NCBI RefSeq assembly: GCF_004765795.1
Contig: NZ_SBIV01000002.1
Location: 434,001 to 498,000 of the forward strand
Source: Halorussus marinus
GTDB lineage: Archaea; Halobacteriota; Halobacteria; Halobacteriales; Haladaptataceae
Direction: 5' to 3'
Length of the DNA stretch: 64,000 bases
Of the stretch, positions 17,335 to 26,363 are shown in pieces (position 1 is the first letter of the stretch; every line of letters begins with the position of its first letter). The translations under genes and the position numbers were made by a program. The notes under the pieces are model-generated. The model was not told where the DNA came from and ran no database searches. It was given only the letters and a program-made list of their open reading frames with translations.

Positions 17335-18284
17335 GCGTCGACACCGACGACGTCAGCGACCGGGTCACCGAGCGGCTCGGCGACCTCAAGCGGATGAAGC
17401 GCATCCGGCGGTTCGGGATGCTCCTCGTCGTGGCGCTGGTCGGCGTGCTGTTCAATCTGGCGCTCGATCAGGTCGGGTTCTCTATCGGCGAGATCATCTA
17501 CTACTGGCCCTCGTTCCGGGAGGCGCTCGGGCAGTTCTTCCCGACGACGACGTACGTCGGCGGGCTCGTCTTCCTCGATTTCGACGCCTACTGGGCGTTC
17601 ATCGTCGAGCGGGGGCTGTTCGGCAAGGCGATCATCACCCTCTCGATGGGCTTTGCGGGCACGCTACTCGGGCTCCCCGGAGCGTTGCTCCTGGGCGTGC
17701 TCGGTAGCGAGCGCGTGACGCCGTTCCCGTTCAACTTCATCTTCCGCGGGATGATGAGCACCATCCGCGCGATCCCGGCGCTGGTGTGGGCGCTCATCTA
17801 CATCCCGCTCGGGGGCGTCACCCCGTTCACCGCGACCCTCGCGATCGGCACCGACACGATGGGCAACCTCGGGCGCCTGTTCACCGACGCGCTCGAAGAG
17901 GTCGAGACCGGGCCGATCGAGGCGATCGAGTCCACCGGCGCCGACCGCCGACAGACGATCGTCTTCGGCATGCTGAGTCAGGTCGTGACGCCGTTCATCG
18001 CGTGGACGATGTACATCCTCGAGATCAACGTCCGGATCGCGGTCACGATGGGGCTGATCGGCGGCGGCGGTCTGGGGTACGTCCTCTCGACCGAACGCGG
18101 GCTGTTCCACTACACCAACATGATGGCGACCATCCTCGTCATCCTCGTGTTGGTCATCAGCGTCGAGATGATCAGCCAGCGCACCCGGTCGTACATCCGG
18201 GCCGACGACGACGCCGAGACCAAGGGACTGCTCCAGCTACTGACGGAGTTCCCCCAGCGGATGGCCGAGTCGATGTGGCGGTAG
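17331..18284 (+). CDS. phnE: Phosphonate-type ABC transporter permease
   Basis: The 317-residue permease has about six membrane helices. It contains IPALVWALIYIPLGG and the EAA-type coupling loop IESTGADRRQTIVFGMLSQV, then IGGGGLGYVLSTERGLFHY, typical of PhnE. One subunit gene is present, so the channel is probably a homodimer. The ATG overlaps the phnC stop (ATGA), showing translational coupling. Confidence 0.9.
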   Translation: MSVDTDDVSDRVTERLGDLKRMKRIRRFGMLLVVALVGVLFNLALDQVGFSIGEIIYYWPSFREALGQFFPTTTYVGGLVFLDFDAYWAFIVERGLFGKAIITLSMGFAGTLLGLPGALLLGVLGSERVTPFPFNFIFRGMMSTIRAIPALVWALIYIPLGGVTPFTATLAIGTDTMGNLGRLFTDALEEVETGPIEAIESTGADRRQTIVFGMLSQVVTPFIAWTMYILEINVRIAVTMGLIGGGGLGYVLSTERGLFHYTNMMATILVILVLVISVEMISQRTRSYIRADDDAETKGLLQLLTEFPQRMAESMWR

Positions 18285-18337
18285 AGTCGGCAACTCGCCC
18301 CGTCGGCGGCGCGGGTTCGACCCTCGTTTTCGGGCTC

Positions 18338-18931
18338 TCAGAAGTCGCCGAGTTGCGACTGGCCGCCGGCTCCCCCGTCGCCCGCCATCGCGGCGGCCTT
18401 CTCGAGTGCGGCGTCGAGGGTCTCCTCCTGACTCCGGTCGTACAGCGTCGCGGCGGGGTGGACGCAGATCAGCACGTCCCGATCGGCGCCCCCGAGCGTC
18501 GCCCGCTCGATCGTGCCGGCCTCGCTGGTGACCGCCACGTCCCGTTCGAGCAGGTGCTCGCTGGGCACCTTCCCGAGCGCGACCACCACGTCGGGGTCGA
18601 TCAGTTCGATCTCGGCTTCGAGGTACCCCCGACAGTTTTCGAGTTCCTCGCCGGTGGGGTCGCGGTTCTCGGGCGGGCGACACCGCACGCAGTTGGTGAT
18701 CCGGACGTCGGCCCGCGCTAGCCCCTTCTCGCGGAGCGTGTCGTCGAGGATCGTCCCGCTCCGGCCGACGAACGGCTCGCCATCTCTGTCTTCCTGCTCG
18801 CCCGGCCCCTCGCCGACGAACAGCACGTCGGCGTCCGCGGGGCCGGTCCCGTTGACGATGCGACTCCGGGACTCGACCAGCGCCGGACAGTTCGTACACG
18901 CGGTCACGTCGAGTCCGTCCATGTCTCCCAT
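18338..18931 (-). CDS. Uracil-DNA glycosylase, Fe-S (family 4/5) type
   Basis: About 197 residues from the ATG at 18931 (GTG 18943 and ATG 18922 are alternatives). It has an N-terminal CTNC pair, the active-site motif VGEGPGEQEDRDGEPFVGRS, ITNCVRCRPPENRDPTGEEL and a later ENCRGYL, giving the four Cys that hold the 4Fe-4S cluster. The second catalytic motif is CVHPAATLYD. It removes uracil from DNA to start base-excision repair. The DUF99 gene 52 bases upstream may belong to the same repair theme. Confidence 0.88.
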   Translation of the reverse strand: MGDMDGLDVTACTNCPALVESRSRIVNGTGPADADVLFVGEGPGEQEDRDGEPFVGRSGTILDDTLREKGLARADVRITNCVRCRPPENRDPTGEELENCRGYLEAEIELIDPDVVVALGKVPSEHLLERDVAVTSEAGTIERATLGGADRDVLICVHPAATLYDRSQEETLDAALEKAAAMAGDGGAGGQSQLGDF

Positions 18932-18983
18932 GAGCGGGGACACGGGCCGGGGATAGTAAGTGTCGGTGGCCTGCGGTCGGCCG

Positions 18984-19541
18984 TCACTCCGCCCGGCGGA
19001 GGTCGTCGCCGGCCCGGGCCGCGAGCCGGGCCACCCGGAGCGGTTCGGGTCGGCCGCCCTCGGGCGTGAACGCCCGGACGAGGTCGCGGGCGGCCCCGGC
19101 GTCGAGACCGACCGACCGGACGAACACGGTCTGGTCGTTGACCGCGAGGCGCTCGCGGGGCGGCTGAGCCTCTAAGATTGCGAGTCGGCGGTCGAGCGCC
19201 TCGCCGTCGAACTCGGCGGCCAGCGCCTCGCGGAGCCCCGGACTCGCCTCGAAGGTGACCGAGACGACCGGGCGGTCGACGGCGTCGGCGAGCCGCCGGA
19301 GGTCGACGACGTTGTACCACGCCAGCGCGATCCCCGCGACGAAGACGTATCTCGCGTCCTCGCGGTCGAGTCGGTCGAAAAGGTCGATAACTGCGTCGGT
19401 GGCGTCGAGACCGCCCACGGTGGCGGTGGCGTAGGCGAACCCGTCCGCGACGCGGTCGGCGCGGACGACCGCGCCCGCGAGTGTGGTCTGTTCCGCCCGA
19501 TAGGATTCCGCGACGCCCAGCGCTCGAACGCCGGGTTTCAC
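18984..19541 (-). CDS. DUF99/UPF0215 family protein (endonuclease dU-like)
   Basis: The 185-residue protein starts with the family signature MKPGVRALGVAESYR and contains DGFAYATATVGGLDATDAVI and YVFVAGIALAWYNVVDLRRL. It is distantly related to endonuclease V, and the DUF99 family has been named for deoxyuridine-specific cleavage, which I recall but cannot check here. The gene lies between a DUF5786-like acidic protein (4 bases upstream) and the uracil-DNA glycosylase gene, all on the minus strand. Confidence 0.8.
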   Translation of the reverse strand: MKPGVRALGVAESYRAEQTTLAGAVVRADRVADGFAYATATVGGLDATDAVIDLFDRLDREDARYVFVAGIALAWYNVVDLRRLADAVDRPVVSVTFEASPGLREALAAEFDGEALDRRLAILEAQPPRERLAVNDQTVFVRSVGLDAGAARDLVRAFTPEGGRPEPLRVARLAARAGDDLRRAE

Positions 19542-19544
19542 CGG

Positions 19545-19733
19545 TCAGGCCTCGTTTTCCTCGTCTTTGATGTCTTTGAGACGGTCGATGAGTTCGTCGT
19601 TCGACGCGCCAATTTCGAAGTCCACGCTGCCTTCGTGGGAGTTTTCTTCGGTGTTGACGCCGCTGTCGTCGTCGAAATCAGAGTCGTACTCCTGATTGTC
19701 CTGTTCGGACTCGTCGTAGCTCCCAAATCCCAT
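19545..19733 (-). CDS. Acidic small protein, DUF5786-like
   Basis: The 62-residue protein is extremely acidic. The first 30 residues are Asp/Glu/Asn/Ser-rich (GSYDESEQDN...). The C-terminal part (NDELIDRLKDIKDEENEA) looks like one helix. It matches a short conserved haloarchaeal family (DUF5786) with no known role. It lies 3 bases upstream of the DUF99 gene, so the two are likely co-transcribed. Confidence 0.7.
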   Translation of the reverse strand: MGFGSYDESEQDNQEYDSDFDDDSGVNTEENSHEGSVDFEIGASNDELIDRLKDIKDEENEA

Positions 19734-19817
19734 GGCTGATTGATACTACACGCTTGGGTCACTAAAGTCTCCCGCCCGCCCGTCAGGCTTTTGAGAGGAG
19801 GGCGTAAACAGTCCGCT

Positions 19818-20429
19818 ATGGAGGTCTACAACGTCACCGACGACGCCGAGACGTTCACGTCGAACGCGTTTCTGGCGGTCGGCGACCGAACGGTGCTGGT
19901 CGACGTCGGGAGCATGCCGGGCGTCGTCGACGTCGTCCGCGAGCGCGTCGACGACGTCGACGCGGTAGTGCTCACCCATCAGCACGGCGACCACGTCGGG
20001 GAACTCGACGCGGTGCTCGACGCGTTCGAGCCCGAACTGCTGTGTTACGACGATCATCCGCGCCGGACCCGCGAGCTTCACGACGGCGACATCGTCGAGA
20101 TCGGCGACGAGACGTTCGAGGCGGTGTACTCGCCGGGTCACGCCGACGACCACCTCGCGTTCGTCTCCGAGCGGACGATCTTCACCGGCGACGTGGTGAC
20201 CTACAGCGACGGCGCGTTCGACGACGGGAGCTTCGGTCGGACCGACGCCACCGGCCAGTCGCGCGAGCGGGAGATCAAGAGCATTAGAGAGATCCTGACG
20301 CGACTCCCCGCCAGCGTCGAGCGCATGTACGCCGGGCACGGCGAGTCGTTCCACGGCGACGTGACCGCGGTCATCGAGCGCGCGCTGGAGCGGGCCGAGC
20401 GCCGCGAGCCAAAGTACCCCGACGAGTAG
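19818..20429 (+). CDS. Metallo-beta-lactamase-fold hydrolase
   Basis: The 203-residue protein has the MBL metal motif THQHGDHVGELDAV (HxHxDH in the form HQHGDH). A further His lies in YSPGHADDHLAFV, the bridging Asp is in FTGDVVTYSD, and a last His is in MYAGHGESFHGD. Both metal sites look complete. It resembles small glyoxalase II-like or thiol hydrolases. The substrate is unknown. The ATG at 19818 follows CTTTTGAG, a weak TATA element, and begins the conserved domain. Confidence 0.8.
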   Translation: MEVYNVTDDAETFTSNAFLAVGDRTVLVDVGSMPGVVDVVRERVDDVDAVVLTHQHGDHVGELDAVLDAFEPELLCYDDHPRRTRELHDGDIVEIGDETFEAVYSPGHADDHLAFVSERTIFTGDVVTYSDGAFDDGSFGRTDATGQSREREIKSIREILTRLPASVERMYAGHGESFHGDVTAVIERALERAERREPKYPDE

Positions 20430-20484
20430 CCCGGCGTCGGCGCTGTTCGGACGCGAGAGACGGTCGAGAAGCGACAGTCCGCGA

Positions 20485-20634
20485 TCAGGCGTTGCGCGGC
20501 TCTTTGCTCTTGGGCCGGAGGTTGCCGTAGCCGCACTTCCGGCAGTTGTCGGCCTCTTTGGGGTTCCGGGCGTTACACCGCATGCAGATCATCTTGTCGA
20601 GGATTCGCGACTCCGCCTTCTCGAAGCTAGCCAT
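20485..20634 (-). CDS. rpl40e: Ribosomal protein L40e (eL40)
   Basis: The 49-residue protein has the L40e zinc finger [20 protein letters not shown], with CxxC...CxxC spacing, and a basic C terminus. It is a small 50S subunit protein, encoded in eukaryotes as a ubiquitin fusion but stand-alone in archaea. A TTTAAA element 25-30 bases upstream supports the start at 20634. The neighbouring Tsr3 gene also acts in ribosome biogenesis. Confidence 0.95.
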   Translation of the reverse strand: MASFEKAESRILDKMICMRCNARNPKEADNCRKCGYGNLRPKSKEPRNA

Positions 20635-20658
20635 AGGGGTGGGTTGGCCGCCGCCGCG

Positions 20659-20664
20659 TTTAAA
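20659..20664 (-). promoter_or_regulatory. TATA element of rpl40e
   Basis: TTTAAA within GGTTTAAACG on the minus strand, 25-30 bases before the ATG at 20634. Confidence 0.55.
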
Positions 20665-20702
20665 CCTTACCGAGTGGGCTCGGCGGGGCGCCGTCTCGGC
20701 GA

Positions 20703-21212
20703 CTACGGCGAGTCCTCGCCGGCGTCGAGGTACTCCTGCTGGACCGCCACGACGTCCGCGGAGTCCTCGCAGTCGGCGTACCGCCGGAGGGGCTCGGCGT
20801 TGAGGTCCAGAAACGTCTCGCCCCACGTAAACTTCGAGAGGATCGCCTCGGCGTGCTCGCGCTCGCCGAGGATCGTCAGGGCGCCGGCGAACGCCTCGAC
20901 GGTGTTGAGTTCGAAGGGCGTCCCGTAGCTGACGGGATTGGCCGCGACCAGAAACGGGAGCGCGCGGTGGACCCCGGGCATCTCGAACAGCGCCCGCTCG
21001 GCGGTCTCCCACGAGCAGTCGAGCGCGACCAGCCGGTCGGTCTCGGCGCGGTCGGCCGGCGAGAGCGCCCGCTCGGCGTGGGGGTTCAGGACGATGCCGT
21101 AGGGCGTCTCGCGGTCGCTCCGGTGGAGCTCGGCGAGGTCGAAGCGCGCGAGCTTGCGCGCCGTGCACTTGTCTGGGTCGTCGTCGCCCTCGTACCGGAC
21201 GTGGAGGTTCAC
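20703..21212 (-). CDS. tsr3: Tsr3-type rRNA aminocarboxypropyltransferase (DUF367)
   Basis: The 169-residue protein matches Tsr3. The N-terminal part has [18 protein letters not shown]. It continues with [51 protein letters not shown] and [12 protein letters not shown], the SPOUT-like SAM site. Tsr3 transfers the aminocarboxypropyl group of SAM to a hypermodified small-subunit rRNA uridine. Its place beside rpl40e fits a ribosome-assembly role. Confidence 0.9.
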   Translation of the reverse strand: MNLHVRYEGDDDPDKCTARKLARFDLAELHRSDRETPYGIVLNPHAERALSPADRAETDRLVALDCSWETAERALFEMPGVHRALPFLVAANPVSYGTPFELNTVEAFAGALTILGEREHAEAILSKFTWGETFLDLNAEPLRRYADCEDSADVVAVQQEYLDAGEDSP

Positions 21213-21330
21213 TGGCGGGAGGTAGGCACGTCCGAGTCAAAAGTCGCTCGGAGGGCGATACGCCCCGAGCGCGGCCGCTGTCGAGCCGAGAATCAGACCA
21301 GTTTTGTACCCCGAAACAGACAGCCCATCT

Positions 21331-21921
21331 GTGCCGCGGTTCGACTACCCGTGTCCCGACTGCCGGACCACCACCAACCTCCACGGCCCCGACTGCCGGT
21401 TCGAGGGCGAGGAGTGGGCCGACATCGAGAAGGCCTACACGGACGTCGTGGCGGTCCTCTCGGGCGGGCCGCGAGGAGCCGACGACCTCCGGGAGGCTGT
21501 CCACGGGGCGTGGGACAAGCTCCACCAGGCCGCCGTAGAGCGACTCCAGCACGAACAGCGCGTGCTGGAGACCGAGAGCGGCGACCTCCAGTTGCTGACC
21601 GCCGAGGAGTACAAAGAGCATGTCACCGACCCGACCATCGAGCCGATCAAGACCGTCGCCCAGAAGGGGTCGGTGCCGGGCGCCCACGACAACGCCGTGT
21701 TCGCGATGATCGCGTGGTACGAGATGGTCGGCCTCTCGTGGGACGAGACCCGCGAGCGGGTCGTCGACTGGCTCCGCGAGACCGGGACGTGGTCCCGGGG
21801 CGGGTTCGAGGAGTCCTCGCCCGAGGAGCTGGTGGCCCGCAAACGCCACGTCTACGAGTCGGGGTACGGCTGGAAGGAGAAGGCCGAGGCCGCGAAGGCT
21901 GTCATCGACCGAAGCCTGTAA
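21331..21921 (+). CDS. Conserved haloarchaeal protein with N-terminal Cys cluster
   Basis: 196 residues from a GTG at 21331 that yields [20 protein letters not shown] and a third Cys (GPDCRFEG) suggest a partial zinc site. The middle is helical and acidic (about residues 30-110). The C-terminal region holds [20 protein letters not shown] and [19 protein letters not shown], a helical domain with several Trp. I do not recognise the family function. The gene is convergent with pcn, 24 bases apart. Confidence 0.65.
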   Translation: MPRFDYPCPDCRTTTNLHGPDCRFEGEEWADIEKAYTDVVAVLSGGPRGADDLREAVHGAWDKLHQAAVERLQHEQRVLETESGDLQLLTAEEYKEHVTDPTIEPIKTVAQKGSVPGAHDNAVFAMIAWYEMVGLSWDETRERVVDWLRETGTWSRGGFEESSPEELVARKRHVYESGYGWKEKAEAAKAVIDRSL

Positions 21922-21945
21922 TCGCCGGGAGCGTCGAGCGAGCGC

Positions 21946-22689
21946 TCAGTCGCTCTGGATCCGGGGCGCGAGCATGAAGGTGACGTTGCCCTGCCCTTCT
22001 GCGATCGCGAAGTGGAGCTTGACGGGGAACTCCTCGCCGAGTTCGACGGTGACCTCGGCGTCGCCCGGGACGGCCTTGTTCATGTCCTTGAGGTAGTCGA
22101 GACTGAACAGCGACCGGGCCGGCCCCGCGTCGAGGTCGATGAGGTCCTCGCGGTCGAGTTCGAGGCGCACGTCGTCGGTGTCGCCCTCGGCCTCCACGAC
22201 GAAGGTCTCGGCGTCGGGGTCGACCGCCAGCGCGATGTGGTCGCTCACCATGTCGGCGGCGGTGACCGACCGGTCGATGTCGGCGCCCTCGACGACGATC
22301 TCCGAGGAGAGGTCGAGGTCGGGGATGTCGGGCTCCTGTCGGATAGAGTCGGGATCGATGAGCGCGAGGGTGTACTCGAGGCCGTCGATCTGGATGTGGA
22401 GCTTGCGGGTCTCCTCGTCGAGTTCGAGGTGGATGGGCTGGTCGCCGCTCGCCATCCCCGCGATGTCGTCGAGTCGATCGAGGTTCACGCCGATGATACC
22501 GCCGTCGGCCTCGTAGGATTCGAACGCGGTCGCCGAGAGTTCGAGGTCCACCATCCCGACGTTCGCGGGGTCGACGGCCCGGATGGAGAGCCCGTCCTCT
22601 TCGAGGTGGATCTTGCACTCGTCCACCAGCACGCTCACGGAATCGATAGCATCCCGGAGCGTGTCAGCGCTCACGATAGCCTTAAACAT
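21946..22689 (-). CDS. pcn: DNA polymerase sliding clamp PCNA
   Basis: The 247-residue protein starts [20 protein letters not shown] and contains the two PCNA repeats with [20 protein letters not shown], the inter-domain connector region and the C-terminal [12 protein letters not shown]. It forms the homotrimeric ring that tethers DNA polymerase and many repair enzymes to DNA. As in other haloarchaea the surface is very acidic. A TTTTTTAT element 27-34 bases upstream supports a leaderless start at 22689. Confidence 0.96.
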   Translation of the reverse strand: MFKAIVSADTLRDAIDSVSVLVDECKIHLEEDGLSIRAVDPANVGMVDLELSATAFESYEADGGIIGVNLDRLDDIAGMASGDQPIHLELDEETRKLHIQIDGLEYTLALIDPDSIRQEPDIPDLDLSSEIVVEGADIDRSVTAADMVSDHIALAVDPDAETFVVEAEGDTDDVRLELDREDLIDLDAGPARSLFSLDYLKDMNKAVPGDAEVTVELGEEFPVKLHFAIAEGQGNVTFMLAPRIQSD

Positions 22690-22715
22690 CTTGCCGAGGG
22701 CTACGAACCCCCGCC

Positions 22716-22723
22716 ATAAAAAA
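22716..22723 (-). promoter_or_regulatory. TATA element of pcn
   Basis: TTTTTTAT on the minus strand, 27-34 bases before the ATG at 22689. Confidence 0.55.
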
Positions 22724-22834
22724 CACCCGTTCGGGCGCGCACGCGCGAGGCCCCGACGGTCTCGGCGTCGGGCAGTCCCGGCCCGTCGGGGCGCCTCGGC
22801 GACGAGTGTCGAGCGCTCGCGGGACCGGAGCCGG

Positions 22835-23545
22835 TCAGGGGTCGGCGTCTCGGGCGGCCGGCGTCGCCCGGGTGGCGGTCGCTTTGAACGACGCGACGAC
22901 CGCGACCCCGGGTTCGAGCCCGAGCCGGTCGACGCTGTCGAGGGTGACGACCGCGACCAGCGGCTCGTCGAGGCCCACGTCGACCGCGACCCGGCCCACG
23001 GTCTCCCCGCCGGAGACGCCCGCGACCGCCCCGGCGAGCCGGTTCCGGGCGCTGGTGGCGGTCTCGCCCGGCGCATCGACCGGCTCGTGAAGCGTCACCG
23101 CGTCGGCCCGGACGGTCACCTGCACCGTCGAGGCGTCGGGGGGCGCGAGCGCGTGGACCCGCCCGGCGTCGGTCTCGACCGCGACGAGTTCGCCGTCGCG
23201 GTCGCGGACCTCGCCACGGAGGACGTTCTCGTCGGCGGTGGTCAGGCCGGTGAACTCCGCACAGAGCCGGTCGAAGCGGGCGAGCAACGCGCGGGCGTCG
23301 GCCGTGAGCGCGCTTCCGCCGCCGTCCGAGCCCCCGCGGGTGCGCTCGACGAGCGATCCGAACGCCGCCTCGAGCTCGCCGAGCCGTCGGTGGGCGTGGG
23401 CGTACGACCGGCCCAGCTCCCCGGCGGCGGCGTTCAGCGAGCCGGCGGCCCGGATCGCCCGGAGGAGGTCGGCGTCGCGCTCGTCGAACACCACGCCGTC
23501 GGCGGCGAGGCGGGCCTCGAACTCGCGGGTGGGCGAATCGCTCAT
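22835..23545 (-). CDS. ModE-like regulator with TOBE domain (tungstate/molybdate)
   Basis: The 236-residue protein has an N-terminal winged HTH like ModE ([20 protein letters not shown], then [20 protein letters not shown]). Its C-terminal half contains TOBE-like oxyanion-binding strands ([20 protein letters not shown], then [20 protein letters not shown]). It is the last gene of the tungstate importer operon, two bases after the ATPase stop. It probably senses tungstate or molybdate and represses this operon or molybdenum-enzyme genes. Confidence 0.82.
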   Translation of the reverse strand: MSDSPTREFEARLAADGVVFDERDADLLRAIRAAGSLNAAAGELGRSYAHAHRRLGELEAAFGSLVERTRGGSDGGGSALTADARALLARFDRLCAEFTGLTTADENVLRGEVRDRDGELVAVETDAGRVHALAPPDASTVQVTVRADAVTLHEPVDAPGETATSARNRLAGAVAGVSGGETVGRVAVDVGLDEPLVAVVTLDSVDRLGLEPGVAVVASFKATATRATPAARDADP

Positions 23546-23547
23546 AC

Positions 23548-24423
23548 TCAGTACAGCAGCTCCCCGGTTACGAACTTTCGCGTTCTGGGGTCGTCGGGGT
23601 CGTCGAACACCTGTTCGGGCGGGCCGGTCTCGATGACGGTGCCGTCGAGCAGGACCGCCACCCGGTCGGAGATCCGCTCGGCCTGATGCATGTCGTGGGT
23701 GGCCACGACGACGCCCAGCCCCGCCTCGCGGGCCTCGGCGACGACCGCTTCCAGCACCGCGGTGTTTCGCGGGTCGAGGTTCGAAGTGGGCTCGTCGAGC
23801 AAGAGCACGTCGGGCTCGACCGCCAGCGCGCGCGCGAACGCGACCCGCTGGGCCTCCCCGCCCGACAGCGACAGCGCGTTCCGGTCGGCCTTCTCGGCGA
23901 GCCCGACGGTTTCTAGGGCCTCCCGGACGCGGTCGGACGGGTCGGTCCGTCCGATCGCGCGGGCCGCGGCGTCCCGGAGTCGGTCGCGCCACGACGATCT
24001 GACCCGGAGCCCGTAGCCGACGTTGCGCGCGACGCTCTCGTTGAACAGCGCCGGCTCCTGAAACACCGTCCCGATCCGGCGCCGGATCGCGAGGCGCTCC
24101 TCGTCGGACCGGCCCCAGACGTCCCGACCCTCCCACCGGACGGTGCCGGCGTCGGGCGGCCGAAACAGCCCGAGCAGGCCCAAAAGCGTGGTCTTGCCCG
24201 CGCCGGAGGGGCCGACCACCGTGAGCACCTCGCCAGGCGCGACCGACAGCGACGCCGCCGAGAACAGGGGTTCGTCGCCGTAGGCGTAGCGGATGTCGTC
24301 GGCGGTCAGGGTCGGGGCCCGCTCGTCAGTCGAGCGCGCCGGCGCGACGCGTCTCGAGTCGGCGGAATCTTCGCGGCGACGGGCGGCTTGCTCGACGCCG
24401 TCGTCCCGGTCGGGCGGGCTCAC
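23548..24423 (-). CDS. tupC: Tungstate ABC transporter ATP-binding protein
   Basis: 291 residues from a GTG at 24423 that overlaps the permease stop by four bases (GTGA). An unusual charged, low-complexity N-terminal extension (about 45 residues) precedes the ATPase. The domain has Walker [20 protein letters not shown]-loop [10 protein letters not shown], signature [15 protein letters not shown], Walker [13 protein letters not shown] and the H-loop in [13 protein letters not shown]. Motifs are complete. It energises the TupB permease. Confidence 0.87.
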   Translation of the reverse strand: MSPPDRDDGVEQAARRREDSADSRRVAPARSTDERAPTLTADDIRYAYGDEPLFSAASLSVAPGEVLTVVGPSGAGKTTLLGLLGLFRPPDAGTVRWEGRDVWGRSDEERLAIRRRIGTVFQEPALFNESVARNVGYGLRVRSSWRDRLRDAAARAIGRTDPSDRVREALETVGLAEKADRNALSLSGGEAQRVAFARALAVEPDVLLLDEPTSNLDPRNTAVLEAVVAEAREAGLGVVVATHDMHQAERISDRVAVLLDGTVIETGPPEQVFDDPDDPRTRKFVTGELLY

Positions 24424-25124
24424 TGAGACCCCCTCCCGCGGCCGCGACTCCGGACCCACGAGCCGAGCCAGTTCACGCCGAGCACGAGCGCGAGCAACGC
24501 CGCCCCGAGCACGAGCCCAGCCTCGTAACGCCCCTGACGGGCCTCGACCGTGATGGCGGTCGTCAGCGTCCGGGTGTAGGAGGTGCCGTCGCTGTAGACG
24601 ATGTTGCCCCCGACGATGAGGATCGAGCCCACCTCGCTGATCGCCCGGCCGAACCCCGCCAGCACCGCGGTGACGATGCCGTAGCGGGCCTCCTTGATCA
24701 CCGCGAGCGCCACGTCGGCGTCGGTGCCCCCGAGCGCGAACGCGGCGTCTCGAACGTCCTCGCCGACGCTCTCGACCGCCGAGAGGCTGATCGAGGTGAT
24801 GACCGGCGTCGCGAGCACGAACTGCGAGAGGATCATCGCCTTCGGCGTGAACACCAACCCGAGCTCCCCGAGCGGTCCCTGATTCGAGACGAGCAACAGG
24901 ACGAGCAGTCCCACCACCACGCTCGGGAACCCCATGCCGGTGTTGATGACCGCCGCCACCGCGCGCTTGCCGGGGAAGTCCCCGAACCCGACCGCGAGCG
25001 CGACCGGCAGGCTCGCGAGCGTGCTCAGCGCCACCGCGGTCCCGCTGACGTACAGCGAGACCGCGACGATGCTGAGAAAGTAGTTCCACCCGGCGTCCGG
25101 AAGCACGGCGGACTGGAGGAGCAT
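24420..25124 (-). CDS. tupB: Tungstate ABC transporter permease
   Basis: The 234-residue permease has about five membrane helices. It contains [40 protein letters not shown], the coupling loop with [19 protein letters not shown], and [17 protein letters not shown], all characteristic of TupB/WtpB oxyanion permeases. The ATG directly follows the tupA stop with no gap, and its stop overlaps tupC. Confidence 0.88.
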   Translation of the reverse strand: MLLQSAVLPDAGWNYFLSIVAVSLYVSGTAVALSTLASLPVALAVGFGDFPGKRAVAAVINTGMGFPSVVVGLLVLLLVSNQGPLGELGLVFTPKAMILSQFVLATPVITSISLSAVESVGEDVRDAAFALGGTDADVALAVIKEARYGIVTAVLAGFGRAISEVGSILIVGGNIVYSDGTSYTRTLTTAITVEARQGRYEAGLVLGAALLALVLGVNWLGSWVRSRGRGRGSQ

Positions 25125-26144
25125 TCAGTAGTCGTTTGGCACCTGTGTGTCCACCCAGTAGAGGAACTGGCGGTCGCGCTTCGAGAGGGACTCGGCCTGC
25201 TCGGCGGAGTAGCCCTGCGGGACGTACTGGCCGAAGTTGGGCTCCTCCGACAGCGCGTTCGGGAAGAACAACTGCGAGCCGTTCGCGGTGTAGTTGTCGA
25301 TGATAGACTGGCCTCGCGGACTCGTCAGGTAGCCGGCGTAGGCCATCGCGGCCTCGTAGTTGACGTTGTCGTGTTTCGCGGGGTTGACCGGGATGACGCC
25401 GTAGGGGTTCTTGAGGATGGTCGGCCCGCCCTGAAGCGGCCCCTGGACGAGGATGGTGAGGTCGATCTCGTCGCGCATCGAGAGGTACGTCCCGCGGTCG
25501 GCGAGCGTGTAGCCGCCGATCTGGTTGGTCTGGACCAGCGTGTCGCCCATCCCCTTGCCTACCTGCTGGTACCACTGGCCGCTCGGCTCGGCGTCCGACT
25601 GCCCCCAGATGTTGAGTTCCTTCTTGTTCGTGCCCGAGTCGTCGCCCCGGGAGACGAACGTCTCCCCGGAGTCGGCGATGGTCGCGAACGCCTCGGTGGC
25701 GCTGTCCATCCCCTCGATGCCCGCGGGGTCGTCGCTCGGCCCGACGACGACGAAGTCGTTGAACATCACGTCGCGGCGGTTGACGCCGTGGCCGTCCTGA
25801 AGGAACTTGTCTTCGGCGCCGCGGGCGTGGACGAGGATCACGTCGGCGTCGCCGTCCCGGGCGGTCCGGATCGACGCGCCGGTCCCCTTCGAGAGCGTCT
25901 TGATCGTGACGCCGAACGCCTCCTCGAAGGGCGGGTGGAGCGCGTCGAGCAGTCCCGTGTCGTACGTGCTCGTGGTCGTCGCGAGGACCAGTTCGCCGTC
26001 GCCGATGTCCCCGCCGCCGGTGTCGGCGGACTGCCCTGTGGTCGTCGTCTCCTGTGCCGTCGAATCGCCCCCGGTACAGCCTGCGAGCCCGAGCGTCGCC
26101 GCGACGCCCGCGGTCTGCAGGAACCGCCGCCGTTGTATCGGCAT
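25125..26144 (-). CDS. tupA: Tungstate-binding lipoprotein of ABC transporter
   Basis: The 339-residue protein has a Tat lipoprotein signal (R5-R6-R7, FLQTAGVAATLGLAGC) and a Thr/Gln-rich spacer. The binding domain has the TupA signature LATTTSTYDTGLLDAL, then KTLSKGTGASIRTARDGDAD and VILVHARGAEDKFL. The Thr-Thr-Ser and Ser-Lys-Gly segments line the oxyanion site in this family. It captures tungstate, the metal used by archaeal aldehyde oxidoreductases. The promoter element TTTAATATC lies about 28 bases before the start, and it heads the tupABC-regulator operon. Confidence 0.9.
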   Translation of the reverse strand: MPIQRRRFLQTAGVAATLGLAGCTGGDSTAQETTTTGQSADTGGGDIGDGELVLATTTSTYDTGLLDALHPPFEEAFGVTIKTLSKGTGASIRTARDGDADVILVHARGAEDKFLQDGHGVNRRDVMFNDFVVVGPSDDPAGIEGMDSATEAFATIADSGETFVSRGDDSGTNKKELNIWGQSDAEPSGQWYQQVGKGMGDTLVQTNQIGGYTLADRGTYLSMRDEIDLTILVQGPLQGGPTILKNPYGVIPVNPAKHDNVNYEAAMAYAGYLTSPRGQSIIDNYTANGSQLFFPNALSEEPNFGQYVPQGYSAEQAESLSKRDRQFLYWVDTQVPNDY

Positions 26145-26168
26145 GTGAATAACGGTCGGGAAGGCAGA

Positions 26169-26177
26169 TATTAAACC
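26169..26177 (-). promoter_or_regulatory. TATA element of the tup operon
   Basis: TTTAATATC on the minus strand (within AAGGTTTAATATC), 25-33 bases before the ATG at 26144; a leaderless transcript is expected. Confidence 0.5.
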
Positions 26178-26363
26178 TTACTTTCGAATCGAAACCGATA
26201 GCGGTTGCCCGCTCGAGAGCGTGTCACCGACAGAGACGCGGCGGGATCGGTCGAGTTACCCATTCCGGTTACGAATCCGTCGAGATCGGGGGCCGGACGA
26301 GCGCCGGTCGATGCGGTCCGACAAGCGAAGCGCGTAAGGAGCGCGGCCGGCTACAAGCGGTAA

